Below are positions 32,788-41,742 of a stretch of DNA of 43,271 nt, one piece after another. A program made the position numbers and the translations under genes. The stretch covers positions 1 through 43,271 of the forward strand of contig HF996852.1 of NCBI GenBank assembly GCA_000432595.1, in the 5' to 3' direction. This DNA is from Clostridium sp. CAG:710. GTDB lineage: Bacteria > Bacillota_I > Bacilli_A > RF39 > UBA660. The notes under the pieces were generated by a model that was not told the origin of the DNA, searched no databases, and saw only the letters and a list, made by a program, of their open reading frames with translations. Within the stretch, counting starts at the first letter, position 1; each line of letters opens with the position of its first letter.

Positions 32788-32811
32788 AATAGAATTATCT
32801 ATTCTTTTTTT
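32788..32811 (+). terminator. Terminator after Rpn-like gene
   Basis: AATAGA/TCTATT (32788-32793 with 32798-32803), ATTA loop, C plus seven T. Confidence 0.75.
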
Positions 32812-32832
32812 CTGTTTTTTCTTTATATTTAA

Positions 32833-32841
32833 TGGTATAAT
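32833..32841 (+). promoter_or_regulatory. Extended -10 promoter of P-type ATPase gene
   Basis: TGGTATAAT, an extended -10 box; the -35 region is T-rich without a clear hexamer. 25 bases before the ATG. Confidence 0.5.
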
Positions 32842-32866
32842 TAATTTAGGATAAGGGGCTGTTGAT

Positions 32867-35512
32867 ATGAAAGAAAAAGAATGGTACAAAATAAGCGTTC
32901 ATGAGATTTTTGATGAATTAAAAACTAGCGTTGATGGTCTTAGTATGAAGGAAGCATTACGTCGTCAAGATAAATTTGGAAAGAATATTATACCTAGAAG
33001 AAAGAATAAAAGTGTTTTTTCTATATTCTTAGGTGAATTCTTTGAACCAATCACAATAGTACTTTTAATTGCAGTAGTATTGTCATTTGTAACTGGTGAG
33101 GTGATAGATGCTTTTGCAATACTATTTATAATATTAGTTGATGTAATTATATCTACTTGTGAAGAATATAAAGCAACTAAGAGTGCAGAAGCACTTCAAC
33201 AATTAATAAAAGTTGATGCGAAAGTAATTAGAGATTCTAAAGAATTAATTGTGGATTCATCTAATTTAGTTGTAGGTGATATTATTGTTTTAGAACCAGG
33301 TTCTAAAATACCTGCGGATGCTAGAATAATAGAGTCTAAAAATTTAACTATTGATGAGTCATCTCTTACAGGAGAAAGCGTAGCTGTTTTAAAAAATAAA
33401 ACAACTTTAAAAAGAATTTGTCCAATATATAAAAGAAGTAATATGGTGTATGCTTCAACTTCTGTTTTAACTGGTAGGGCATTAGGCGTTGTAACAGCAA
33501 TTGCTTCTAATACAGAAATAGGACATATTGCAAATGAGATAAATAATTTAAAAGAGGAAAAGTCTCCACTTACTATAAGAATGGAAAAATTTTCAAAACA
33601 GATAAGTTTATTTATAGTAATTATTTCTTTTATAATAATGTTTATCTTGAAATCAAAAGGCTTTCCAAATAGTGAAATATTCTTGTCTGTAATAGCTCTT
33701 ACAGTATCTGCGATGCCTGAAGGCATGCCACTTGCATTAACCCTAGCACTTTCTATCGCAACTAATAGGATGTATAAAAAGAATGTAATAGTTAAAAGAT
33801 TAAATGCAGTAGAATCTTTAGGTAGTTGTACTGTAATAGCTAGTGATAAAACTGGTACTTTAACTGTTAATGAACAAACTGCTAAAAAAATATTATTACC
33901 TGATGATAGTATATTTAATATAAGTGGGTCTGGATATAATGATAATGGTACTATAAAATCAAGTGAATCTTTAGAAAAAATAAGTTTACTAGTAGAGTCT
34001 GGTTGTATAAATAATGAAGCAACATTAGAAAAAAAGAATAATAAATGGATAAAAACTGGTGATATGATTGATGTTGCTTTTCTTGCACTAGGATTAAAAT
34101 ATAAAATGGATATTAATAATTTATCAAAAGTAGATTTTGTTCCATATGAGTGTGAAAATAAATATTCTGCGGTTAAGTATATTAAGAATGGTAAAACATA
34201 TTGTAGTGTTAAAGGTTCAACTGAGGTTATATTATCATTTTGTGATAAGATGATAGTAAATGGAAAAAAGGTAAATATAGATAAGGAAAAAATTAGTAGG
34301 CAAAATGAACAACTTGCTAGAGAGGGTTATCGTGTAATAGCACTTGCAACTTCAAAAGTTAAATCGTCATATGATATAGAAAATATATCATCCCTAGATT
34401 TTCTTGGGCTTGTTGCTTTTATAGACCCTATAAGGGAAGATGCGTTTTGGTCAATCCGAAAATGTAAGAATGCTGGAATAAAAGTTGTAATGATTACAGG
34501 GGATCATCCACATACATCATTTAAAATTGCTAAAGAACTAGAAATAGCTGAATATTTTAATGATGTTGCGACTGGTGATGATATTGATTATTATTTAAAA
34601 AAAGGTAAAAATACGTTTGATAATTTTGTTAGAAATAAAACTGTTTTTAGTAGAATTACACCAATTCAAAAATTAAAAATAGTAGAATCTTATAAAAGGC
34701 AGGGAGAATTTATTGCGGTAACTGGTGATGGAGTAAATGATGCTCCTGCATTAAAGTGTGCTAACGTAGGAATATCTATGGGTAGTGGTTGTGATGTTGC
34801 CAAAGATAATTCTGATATGATTTTGATAAATGATGATTTTTCATCTATAGTAAATGGTATAGAAGAGGGACGTGTTGCTTATAGCAATATAAGAAAGATA
34901 TGCTACTTATTAATTTCATGTGGTATATCTGAAGTACTTTTCTTTATGCTATCGATTATGTGTAATATGAAAACTCCACTAGTTGCAATACAACTTTTAT
35001 GGATTAATGTAGTAATAGATGGCCTACAGGATATTTCATTATCTTTTGAAACTGGTGAAGATGGAATTATGACTAAACCGCCTAGACCTGTTGGGCAATC
35101 ATTATTTGATAAGAATTTAATTCTTGAAGTGTTAATATCTGGTTTCTTCTGTGCTTTTTTAATATTTTTCTGTTGGTATTATTTAATAAATATAAGAAAT
35201 TGCAATATAGTAATAGCTAGAGGTTATATACTTACATTAATGGTATTTATTCAAAATTTACATGTACTTAATTGTATGAGTGAAGAAAAATCTATTTTCA
35301 AGATTTCATTAAAAAAGAATCCATTTATTATATTTAGTATATTAATTTCTATTATACTTCATGTATTATTTATGAGGGTACCTATACTTAGTAGAATACT
35401 TCAAACTGAGCCAATTTCATTTAATAATTTACTTGGATTATTTATTATTGTTATTCCTATATTAATAGTGATGGAGTTGTATAAAACAATTAGATTTTAT
35501 AGGTCTAAGTAA
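32867..35512 (+). CDS. P-type cation (probably Ca2+) ATPase
   Basis: 881 residues, about ten membrane helices. Signatures: actuator loop TGES near 168, helix-4 ion site PEGMPLAL, phosphorylation site DKTGTLT near 327, nucleotide-binding region, hinge TGDGVNDAPALK near 620 and helix-6 NVVIDGLQD. The PEGxP and N...D residues with an N-terminal cation-ATPase domain place it in the P2 group (Ca2+/SERCA- or PMCA-like). Export of Ca2+ or another divalent cation is likely; Na+ or Mg2+ relatives cannot be excluded. AAGGGG site. No adjacent regulator. Confidence 0.88.
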   Translation: MKEKEWYKISVHEIFDELKTSVDGLSMKEALRRQDKFGKNIIPRRKNKSVFSIFLGEFFEPITIVLLIAVVLSFVTGEVIDAFAILFIILVDVIISTCEEYKATKSAEALQQLIKVDAKVIRDSKELIVDSSNLVVGDIIVLEPGSKIPADARIIESKNLTIDESSLTGESVAVLKNKTTLKRICPIYKRSNMVYASTSVLTGRALGVVTAIASNTEIGHIANEINNLKEEKSPLTIRMEKFSKQISLFIVIISFIIMFILKSKGFPNSEIFLSVIALTVSAMPEGMPLALTLALSIATNRMYKKNVIVKRLNAVESLGSCTVIASDKTGTLTVNEQTAKKILLPDDSIFNISGSGYNDNGTIKSSESLEKISLLVESGCINNEATLEKKNNKWIKTGDMIDVAFLALGLKYKMDINNLSKVDFVPYECENKYSAVKYIKNGKTYCSVKGSTEVILSFCDKMIVNGKKVNIDKEKISRQNEQLAREGYRVIALATSKVKSSYDIENISSLDFLGLVAFIDPIREDAFWSIRKCKNAGIKVVMITGDHPHTSFKIAKELEIAEYFNDVATGDDIDYYLKKGKNTFDNFVRNKTVFSRITPIQKLKIVESYKRQGEFIAVTGDGVNDAPALKCANVGISMGSGCDVAKDNSDMILINDDFSSIVNGIEEGRVAYSNIRKICYLLISCGISEVLFFMLSIMCNMKTPLVAIQLLWINVVIDGLQDISLSFETGEDGIMTKPPRPVGQSLFDKNLILEVLISGFFCAFLIFFCWYYLINIRNCNIVIARGYILTLMVFIQNLHVLNCMSEEKSIFKISLKKNPFIIFSILISIILHVLFMRVPILSRILQTEPISFNNLLGLFIIVIPILIVMELYKTIRFYRSK

Positions 35513-35521
35513 TAATTTTAA

Positions 35522-35550
35522 TTGATTTTGTGAAATAATTATGTTATACT
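35522..35550 (+). promoter_or_regulatory. Sigma-A-type promoter
   Basis: TTGATT (35522-35527), a 17-bp spacer and TATACT (35545-35550), upstream of the gene at 35579. Confidence 0.65.
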
Positions 35551-35578
35551 CTCTTTACTTTGATGGGGGAAAATTAAT

Positions 35579-36013
35579 ATGAAAAGAATTGTTGGAAAAA
35601 ATAATGAAAAATATTATGGAGATAATATGACATTAGGTTTAGGAGAAACTTTGTCTTGTTTTTTAAAAAATTCAAGAGCTGTTGAACCTTATCTTGATGA
35701 TGCATCAATTTATATAATGGAAAGAGATGAAGAGAAAAAAGAAAATAACGAAGAATATTTCTTTTTGGTAAGTAAAAAAGATTCTATAGATGATATGATT
35801 GCTGTAGGAGATATAATATTTGCTGAGGGTAGATTTTTTGTTAATGCCGCAATAGGTGTTGGAATGTATTTAAATGACTCTTTTCTTGTTAAAGGTGATA
35901 AAGTTATTTCTACTTACTTTGATAATGGTATTCCTGTAAATAATGAAATTCCTTTTGAAGAATTCTTTAAATCAATGGATTCTTGTGAAGATGCTAAAGT
36001 CAAAACTATTTAA
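35579..36013 (+). CDS. Hypothetical protein upstream of sigG
   Basis: 144 residues, acidic, no signal peptide or membrane helix. The pattern is mixed: a glycine-containing start (GLGETLSCFL), an acidic stretch (RDEEKKENNEEY) and a beta-rich second half (DIIFAEGRFFVNAAIGVGMYL). I recognise no family. It has its own sigma-A-type promoter and a GGGGGA site. sigG begins 54 bases after its stop, so some co-expression is possible. Function unknown. Confidence 0.55.
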   Translation: MKRIVGKNNEKYYGDNMTLGLGETLSCFLKNSRAVEPYLDDASIYIMERDEEKKENNEEYFFLVSKKDSIDDMIAVGDIIFAEGRFFVNAAIGVGMYLNDSFLVKGDKVISTYFDNGIPVNNEIPFEEFFKSMDSCEDAKVKTI

Positions 36014-36067
36014 TTGAATAAAAATTCTTCTTTTATATCTTAATAGATATGAAAGGAGATTTTTTTT

Positions 36068-36844
36068 ATGGCACGTCACAAAGTTGAAATTAGTGGCGTG
36101 AATACAGCAAATATAAAGGTGCTAACCACCGAAGAGATGAATGAATTATTTAAGAGAGTTAAGAATGGTGATACAAAAGCAAGGGAAGAATTGGTAAATG
36201 GTAATTTGAAACTTGTTTTAAGTATCTTAAAGAAATTTAGTAAACACGTAGATAATATGGATGATTTATTTCAAATTGGTTGTATTGGTCTACTTAAGGC
36301 AATTGATAACTTTGATTTGTCTTATGGAGTTAAATTCTCAACATATTGTGTACCAATGATTCAGGGTGAGGTAAAGAGATATTTAAGGGATAATAATAGT
36401 ATTAGGGTAAGCAGATCTGTTAAGGATTTGGCGTATAAAGCATTAAAGCTCAAAGAAGAGTTGACTATGGAAGACAATAGTGAACCAACTACTGAACGTT
36501 TAGCTGAGTTATTGGAAGTAGAGCCTTACAATATTGTTAATGCATTAGAATCAATGAGAGATCCAATTAGTATTTTTGAGCCTATTTATAATGATGGTGG
36601 AGATACAATATATTTATTTGATCAAATAGAAGATAGAAAGACTGATAATAGTAATATAGATACAAAAATGTCTGTTCGTGAAGCTATTTCTAATTTAAGC
36701 AGGAGAGAGCAACTTGTTTTGGAAGAGAGGTTTGTGATTGGAAAAACTCAGATGGAAATATCTGAGGAATTAGGTATATCACAGGCACAGGTTTCTAGAA
36801 TAGAAAAGGGTATCATAGATAGTTTAAGAGAGAAATTAAGATAG
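36068..36844 (+). CDS. sigG: Forespore sigma factor SigG
   Basis: 258 residues, a sigma-70-family factor of the SigF/SigG group. The start MARHKVEISGVNT matches the special N-terminus of SigG (RxKVEIxGVxT), which SigF lacks. Region 2 contains DDLFQIGCIGLLKAIDNFDL, VKFSTYCVPMIQGEVKRYLR and region 2.4/3 RVSRSVKDLAYKAL. FEPIYNDGG and region 4 helix-turn-helix KTQMEISEELGISQAQVSRIEKG (given in halves: KTQMEISEEL, SQAQVSRIEK) complete it. It directs late forespore transcription. AAAGGAG site 10 bases before the ATG. Not adjacent to spoIIG genes as in Bacillus. Confidence 0.93.
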   Translation: MARHKVEISGVNTANIKVLTTEEMNELFKRVKNGDTKAREELVNGNLKLVLSILKKFSKHVDNMDDLFQIGCIGLLKAIDNFDLSYGVKFSTYCVPMIQGEVKRYLRDNNSIRVSRSVKDLAYKALKLKEELTMEDNSEPTTERLAELLEVEPYNIVNALESMRDPISIFEPIYNDGGDTIYLFDQIEDRKTDNSNIDTKMSVREAISNLSRREQLVLEERFVIGKTQMEISEELGISQAQVSRIEKGIIDSLREKLR

Positions 36845-36895
36845 CTTGTGAGTTTGTAAAAATGTAAAATGAGTATCTTTTTTTTCTTTCTCAAA

Positions 36896-36924
36896 TTGAC
36901 AAATCGACAAATGAATTGTATCAT
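36896..36924 (+). promoter_or_regulatory. Strong sigma-A-type promoter of LRR gene
   Basis: TTGACA (36896-36901), a 17-bp spacer and TATCAT (36919-36924), 34 bases before the ATG. Confidence 0.75.
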
Positions 36925-36957
36925 AGTAATAGATAAAATAGTGGAAGGGGCATAAAA

Positions 36958-39105
36958 ATGGTGGATAAAAAAAAGAAAAAAATGGTTATAACTACTTTAG
37001 TATGTGTTTTGGTGTTTATAGCTGTAGGTTATGCCCTATTAACACAAGCCATTAAAGTAGGAGTAGAAGGAACGCTTAATGGTGTTTGGGACGTTTATAT
37101 AAGTGACATTAAGCTTAAGAATTCAACTGGTAGAGCTCAGGAAGTAAATCCTGCTTCTGTTTCTAATAAGGTTAATGCTAATTTTGAAGTTGATTTATAT
37201 ATGCCAGGAGATTCAGTAGAATATGAGGTCACTGTAAAAAATGATGGGAATATAGATGCAACTCTTAGAACTGTTACAACTAATGCAACTAATACAAATG
37301 AAGATATTAGATTTACTCATACTATTAAACAGGGTGAAGTACTAAAAAAAGAAAGTGAGACTAAATTTACTTTTAAAATTGTGTTTGATGAGAGGGCAAC
37401 AACATTACCTACAAATTCTGATCCAATAGAAGTTACTATGAAGTTAGATTATTTACAAAATACTGGTAATTCGCTTTATGTACCCACAAATATTACTACT
37501 GATAATACATGTTTTTCATATAATGCTAGTGGGGTAATTACTAAATATGATTATTCATGTGGAAATGAAGTATCAATTCCAGAAAGCATAGATGGTGTAA
37601 ATATAAAGAGCATAGCAACTAATGCGTTTGTTGCTAGTGATAATACTAAACCATTACAGAGTATAAATATGGAAAATGCAAGTTATTTAACAACATTTAG
37701 TTTTTCTGATTTTACAAACTTGAAACATGCAACATTACCAAGAACTTTGGTTGAAATTCCACAAAAAGCATTCTTTAATTGTCCACTTACTACTATTAAT
37801 TTGCCTGGTACTGTAGAAAAGATTGGTGATTATGCTTTTTCAGGAACTAGTCTTAGTGGGTCGCTTTATTTACCAAACTCATTAAAAACAATTGGCATAG
37901 GTGCATTTAATAGTCTTAAATTAACGGGAACTTTAACTATTCCTGATTCTGTTACTACTATTTCAAATGAAGCTTTTTATAATAATAAATTTACAAAATT
38001 AGTAATAGGACCAAATTCTAGTCTTACAACAATTGGAAATAATGCTTTTAGAAATAATCAGATTTCAAATGCGATAGCGCTACCTAAATCAGTTACTACT
38101 ATAGGTAACAATACATTTTGTAATAATTCGATTCCTAAGCTTGCATTAAACTATGGACTAAAAAGTATTGGTAGCTATGCATTTGGCACAAATAAAATAA
38201 CTGGTACTATTAATATTCCAGTTACTGTTGAAAAAATTGATGCTCAAGCATTTCAATCAAATCAGATAGAAGCAGTTATATTTAATAAAAATTCGACATT
38301 AACTACACTTGGGTCTTATGCATTTGCACAGAATAAAATATCAAATGTTATAATGATACCAAAAAATCTTAAGGCAATACAGGAATTTACATTTTGGTCT
38401 AATAAGATATCAGGTGTAACCTTTGAAGAAGGAAGTCAATTAAAATCTATTGGTAAGCGTGCTTTTCAGGCTAATTATGATTCAAATGGTGCTACTATTA
38501 CAGGATCTTTAAACATTCCACCTTCTGTAGAAAGTGTAGGATTTATGGCTTTTAAAGAAGCTTTGAAAAATATATATGAATTGAACTTTGGAGAAAATTC
38601 ACAACTTAAAACAATATATAGTGCAGCTTTTGCTTCTTCTCATATAAAGAAAGTTACAATTCCTAAATCGGTTACTACTATTGAAAAAAATCAGAGTCAA
38701 GGTGCTGCTTTTGAATCTGCGGGTATAGAAGAGTTAATATTTGAAGAGGGCTCACAATTAGAAACAATTGATAATGCAGTTTTTAGTCAAAATTCAATAA
38801 GTAAAGTAGTTATACCAAAAAGCGTTAAGACTATAAATCCTCTTGCCTTTTATCGAAACAGAATTTCATCTCTTACTTTTGAAGAAGGCTCACAACTAAC
38901 CACTATTGGGAATGGGGCATTTAATAATAATTCACTTACAAATGATGGCTTAGGAAAATTGCCAAGTACACTTACTACTTTGGCAACTAATGCATTTATA
39001 TCAAATCCTAGTTTAACGAAGATTACTCTTACATCTCCTACAGATATTGATGGATGGGCAGATGGTTCTACTGTTGATGGTAAAACAGTTACATATGAAA
39101 GATAA
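36958..39105 (+). CDS. Leucine-rich-repeat (BspA-like) surface protein
   Basis: 715 residues. A basic N-terminus (MVDKKKKKM) precedes a hydrophobic segment at about 9-30 (VCVLVFIAVGYALLTQAI), which resembles SipW-dependent/TasA-like signal peptides. Residues 35-175 form a beta-rich domain with YMPGDSVEYEVTVKNDGNIDA, typical of camelysin/TasA-like or immunoglobulin-like folds. From about 190 to the end there are about 20 LRR_5 (BspA-type) repeats of the form LTTIGNNAFRNNQI...LPKSV. There is no LPxTG anchor or other C-terminal anchor, so it is either released or held by the N-terminal segment. Such proteins bind host or bacterial surfaces. Strong own promoter, AAGGGG site and terminator. Confidence 0.82.
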   Translation: MVDKKKKKMVITTLVCVLVFIAVGYALLTQAIKVGVEGTLNGVWDVYISDIKLKNSTGRAQEVNPASVSNKVNANFEVDLYMPGDSVEYEVTVKNDGNIDATLRTVTTNATNTNEDIRFTHTIKQGEVLKKESETKFTFKIVFDERATTLPTNSDPIEVTMKLDYLQNTGNSLYVPTNITTDNTCFSYNASGVITKYDYSCGNEVSIPESIDGVNIKSIATNAFVASDNTKPLQSINMENASYLTTFSFSDFTNLKHATLPRTLVEIPQKAFFNCPLTTINLPGTVEKIGDYAFSGTSLSGSLYLPNSLKTIGIGAFNSLKLTGTLTIPDSVTTISNEAFYNNKFTKLVIGPNSSLTTIGNNAFRNNQISNAIALPKSVTTIGNNTFCNNSIPKLALNYGLKSIGSYAFGTNKITGTINIPVTVEKIDAQAFQSNQIEAVIFNKNSTLTTLGSYAFAQNKISNVIMIPKNLKAIQEFTFWSNKISGVTFEEGSQLKSIGKRAFQANYDSNGATITGSLNIPPSVESVGFMAFKEALKNIYELNFGENSQLKTIYSAAFASSHIKKVTIPKSVTTIEKNQSQGAAFESAGIEELIFEEGSQLETIDNAVFSQNSISKVVIPKSVKTINPLAFYRNRISSLTFEEGSQLTTIGNGAFNNNSLTNDGLGKLPSTLTTLATNAFISNPSLTKITLTSPTDIDGWADGSTVDGKTVTYER

Positions 39106-39107
39106 TT

Positions 39108-39143
39108 AACTTTTCTCTTATTAGGGAAAAGTTTTCTTTTTTT
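39108..39143 (+). terminator. Terminator after LRR gene
   Basis: AACTTTTC pairs with GGAAAAGTT, followed by TTCTTTTTTT. Confidence 0.8.
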
Positions 39144-39188
39144 AATTATTGTGATATAGTATAACTATAATATTAATAGAGGTGAATG

Positions 39189-40196
39189 ATGAAGGTTTTA
39201 TTATATACAGAAGGATTAAAGACAGTAGGTAAGAGTGGACTTGGTAAGGCTATTAAACATCAAATGAAAGCACTTGATTATGCAAAAATTCCATATACAT
39301 TAGATCCACATGATGATTATGATATTTTACATATTAATACATACTTTTTGAAATCATATTTTCTTGCTAAAAAGGCTAAAAGAAAAGGGAAAAAAATTGT
39401 ATATCATGCTCATTCTACAGAAGAAGACTATAAAAACGGATTTATATTTGCTAAACAGACTTCAAAACTTTTTAAAAAATGGCTTATTAAATGTTATAGT
39501 TTAGGAGATGTTATCGTTACTCCAACCCCATATTCTAAAAAATTATTAGAGGGATATAGGGGATTAGAAAATAAAAAAATATATGCTATATCAAATGGTA
39601 TAGAAATTGATTTCTTTAAACGTGATATAGAATCTGGTAAGAAATTTAGAAAAGATTATAATATAGCCGATAATGAAAAGGTAATTATAGGAATTGGCTT
39701 ATATATAGAGAGAAAAGGAATTGTTGATTTTGTTGAACTTGCCAAAAGAATGAAGGAGTATAAATTTATTTGGTTTGGTTATAGCCCTTTAGCGGCTTCT
39801 ACTAAAAAGGTGAGAGAGGCGGTTAATACCAAATTAGATAATTTAACTTTTGCCGGCTATGTAGAACCAAGTGTTATAAAAGCGGCCATGAGTGGTTGCG
39901 ATCTTTATTTGTTTCCAACACTTGAGGAAACCGAAGGAATTCCAATAATAGAGGCATGCGCTTGTAAGTGTCCAGCACTTATTAGAGATATTGGTGTTTT
40001 TGATGGTTGGTTGGTTGATGGTAAGAATGTATACAAAGCTAAGAATTTGGATGAATTCCAAGAAAAAATCACAAAAATATTGGACGGAACATTACCTGAT
40101 TTAACAGAGGAAGCATATAAAGTAGCATTAGAAAAAGACATTAAAAATGTCTCAAAAGAGTTAAAAAAGGTTTATGAAGAGGTTACTTTGAATTAG
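39189..40196 (+). CDS. GT4 glycosyltransferase (glycolipid-type)
   Basis: 335 residues, cytoplasmic or peripheral to the membrane. GT-B fold: N-terminal KVLLYTEGLKTVGKSGLGKA, DYDILHINTYF, KIVYHAHSTEEDY, TPTPYSKKLL and AISNGIEIDFFK. The C-terminal nucleotide-sugar half has IGIGLYIERKGI, IWFGYSPL and the retaining-GT4 motif ExxxxxxxE in EETEGIPIIEACA (about 247-256). The overall pattern, including YHAHSTEEDY and ERKGI, resembles, from memory, the diglucosyl-diacylglycerol synthases of Acholeplasma-like bacteria, so glycolipid synthesis is the best guess. I chose the second ATG (39189), since AGAGGTGA abuts the first (39186). Its stop overlaps the end of the convergent rodA gene. Confidence 0.82.
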   Translation: MKVLLYTEGLKTVGKSGLGKAIKHQMKALDYAKIPYTLDPHDDYDILHINTYFLKSYFLAKKAKRKGKKIVYHAHSTEEDYKNGFIFAKQTSKLFKKWLIKCYSLGDVIVTPTPYSKKLLEGYRGLENKKIYAISNGIEIDFFKRDIESGKKFRKDYNIADNEKVIIGIGLYIERKGIVDFVELAKRMKEYKFIWFGYSPLAASTKKVREAVNTKLDNLTFAGYVEPSVIKAAMSGCDLYLFPTLEETEGIPIIEACACKCPALIRDIGVFDGWLVDGKNVYKAKNLDEFQEKITKILDGTLPDLTEEAYKVALEKDIKNVSKELKKVYEEVTLN

Positions 40197-40217
40197 ATAT
40201 TATTTTTATCTAATTCT
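40190..40217. terminator. Bidirectional terminator between convergent genes
   Basis: AATTAGATA/TATCTAATT (40191-40199 with 40207-40215), followed by T-rich sequence on the plus strand and A/T on the other. It contains both stop codons. Confidence 0.7.
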
Positions 40218-41317
40218 TTTTCATTGTATATTGATATTACAAACCCAATTAAAATCATATATGATAAGAGACTACTTCCACCATAACTTATAAATGGTAA
40301 TGTAATCCCAGTTATTGGTAATAATCCTAGAGTCATTGATATATTTTGTATTTGCTGGTAAATGAAAATTCCCAGTATACCTGATATTATGTATTTATAA
40401 ATGCTTTTTGAACTCATACCAACTTTTATTAGGTGTATGTCAAAGAGCACAACTAACAATATAAAAATACAAGATCCAATTAATCCAAAATTTGATGCAT
40501 AAACACTAAATATAAAATCTGTACCTGCTTCTGGAAAATATAGTGGAGTTTTATTAAAACCATGTCCTAGTATACCACTAGAACCTATTGCGGCTAGTGA
40601 GTTTTCTAACTGCATTCCACTACCATTTTGCCAATTTATAACTCTGTCTATTCTATAAAAAAAGTCACTGCCAAATATTTTTATAAACATATCTTGTTTT
40701 AAAAAGAAGAAAGCTAAAAAACTAGCTACTATTATAATTAACATACTTATTCCGATTATGAACCATCTAAGTCTTATACCACTTATGAAAAGCATAAGTA
40801 AGGTAATTATAAAATATATTATAACTGCGCCTGTATCTGGTTCTAGGAATGTTAATATAGATGGTATTAAAAACGCAATAAATATTAATGCGATTAATTT
40901 AAATTCATTTTTTGCGTTTTTTTCTTTACTACTAAATTTATCTATTATATATGCCTCTATTAATACTAAACTTATTTTCATAAATTCACTTGGTTGAAAG
41001 CTTCCTATCCCTTCAATTATATACCAACATCTACTTCCATTTATAACTGGTCCAACAAATAATAAACCTAGTAATAATATAACGTTAAATAAATATATAT
41101 AGGGTGATATCTTAATAAAAAAACTAATTTTTAATTTATATATAATAAATATAAATATAATACCAACTGCGTACCACATTGCCTGTTTTAAAACTAAGTT
41201 ACCTAATGTCTTTGATAAATACATAGATGCAGAATAAATCGATATTAAACTTATTATAGCGAAAATACTTACATATAATATTAATGTCTTATCAAGATTT
41301 ATTTTCTTTTTTAACAT
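40193..41317 (-). CDS. rodA: SEDS glycosyltransferase, RodA/FtsW family
   Basis: 374 residues, ten predicted membrane helices. A peptidoglycan polymerase that works with a class B PBP. Family residues: the catalytic-loop Asp in FLEPDTGAVII, QPSEFMKISLV in the middle, and near the C-terminus GLLPITGITLPFISYGGSSLL. It could be RodA (elongation), FtsW or SpoVE (division/spore cortex); the SEDS subtype cannot be fixed by eye, but proximity to a SpoIIB-like/radC locus, which usually leads to mreBCD, favours RodA. I chose the ATG at 41317 with GGTGATT before it; the in-frame GTG at 41326 is part of that site. Its 3' end overlaps the GT4 gene by 4 bases. Confidence 0.87.
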   Translation of the reverse strand: MLKKKINLDKTLILYVSIFAIISLISIYSASMYLSKTLGNLVLKQAMWYAVGIIFIFIIYKLKISFFIKISPYIYLFNVILLLGLLFVGPVINGSRCWYIIEGIGSFQPSEFMKISLVLIEAYIIDKFSSKEKNAKNEFKLIALIFIAFLIPSILTFLEPDTGAVIIYFIITLLMLFISGIRLRWFIIGISMLIIIVASFLAFFFLKQDMFIKIFGSDFFYRIDRVINWQNGSGMQLENSLAAIGSSGILGHGFNKTPLYFPEAGTDFIFSVYASNFGLIGSCIFILLVVLFDIHLIKVGMSSKSIYKYIISGILGIFIYQQIQNISMTLGLLPITGITLPFISYGGSSLLSYMILIGFVISIYNEKELDKNNI

Positions 41318-41334
41318 AGTAATCACCAGTATTA

Positions 41335-41367
41335 TTATGTAAAAATAAGTAATTTTTATTTACATAA
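41335..41367. promoter_or_regulatory. Inverted repeat in divergent promoter region
   Basis: Perfect 9-base arms TTATGTAAA (41335-41343) and TTTACATAA (41359-41367) with a 15-base spacer, between the divergently transcribed rodA and the gene at 41398. A possible regulator-binding site. A CATAAAATA at 41370-41378 resembles a SigK/SigE -10 box, but no matching -35 is seen. Confidence 0.4.
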
Positions 41368-41397
41368 AACATAAAATAATATGAAAAGGGTGATATG

Positions 41398-41694
41398 ATG
41401 AATAAAAAGTTACCTAGTATTTTTAAAAATACTGATCATTCTATAGTTAATAATAATAAAAAGATATTTTATTCTAATTTTGAAGATAGAGGAATAGGTA
41501 ATAGAATAATTGATAATAATGCTAATAATACTAAAGATATAAAAGATGAATATTTATTTAATAGAACTGTTAGGATAAATACGAGAGATGGGGAAGTAGT
41601 AGCAAAAATAGTTAGTAGAGTAGGAGATCATATTTTAACATCTACTAACAAAAAAATACTTCTTAGTGATATAATTTCAATTTCAGAAAATTAG
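41398..41694 (+). CDS. Small hypothetical protein
   Basis: 98 residues. The first half is polar and disordered-looking, Asn-rich (NNNKK, DNNANNTKD). The second half is a compact beta-rich segment, RTVRINTRDGEVVAKIVSRVGDHILTS (given as RTVRINTRDGEVVAKI and VSRVGDHIL), that looks like a small SH3/Sm-like barrel of the kind seen in some spore coat proteins. It lies next to two coat-protein genes, so a spore role is possible but unproven. I chose the second ATG (41398), with AAGGGTGAT upstream. Terminator after the stop shared with the convergent coat genes. Confidence 0.5.
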   Translation: MNKKLPSIFKNTDHSIVNNNKKIFYSNFEDRGIGNRIIDNNANNTKDIKDEYLFNRTVRINTRDGEVVAKIVSRVGDHILTSTNKKILLSDIISISEN

Positions 41695-41708
41695 ATTTAA
41701 ATGTATAA

Positions 41709-41738
41709 AAAAAAATATAGCGGTGGCTATATTTTTTT
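41709..41738. terminator. Bidirectional terminator
   Basis: AAAAAATATAG/CTATATTTTTT with a CGGTGG loop, A/T runs on both sides. Serves the gene at 41398 and the minus-strand coat genes. Confidence 0.85.
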
Positions 41739-41742
41739 GTAG

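Noticed and set aside
36068..36844. SigF instead of SigG
   Set aside because: The N-terminal RxKVEIxGVxT motif is specific to SigG, and no spoIIAA/AB genes precede it.
37990..39000. Repeated short motifs suggesting a CRISPR or tandem DNA repeat
   Set aside because: They are protein-level LRR_5 repeats in a single open frame, with variable DNA sequence and spacing. No CRISPR-like direct repeats or cas genes were seen anywhere.
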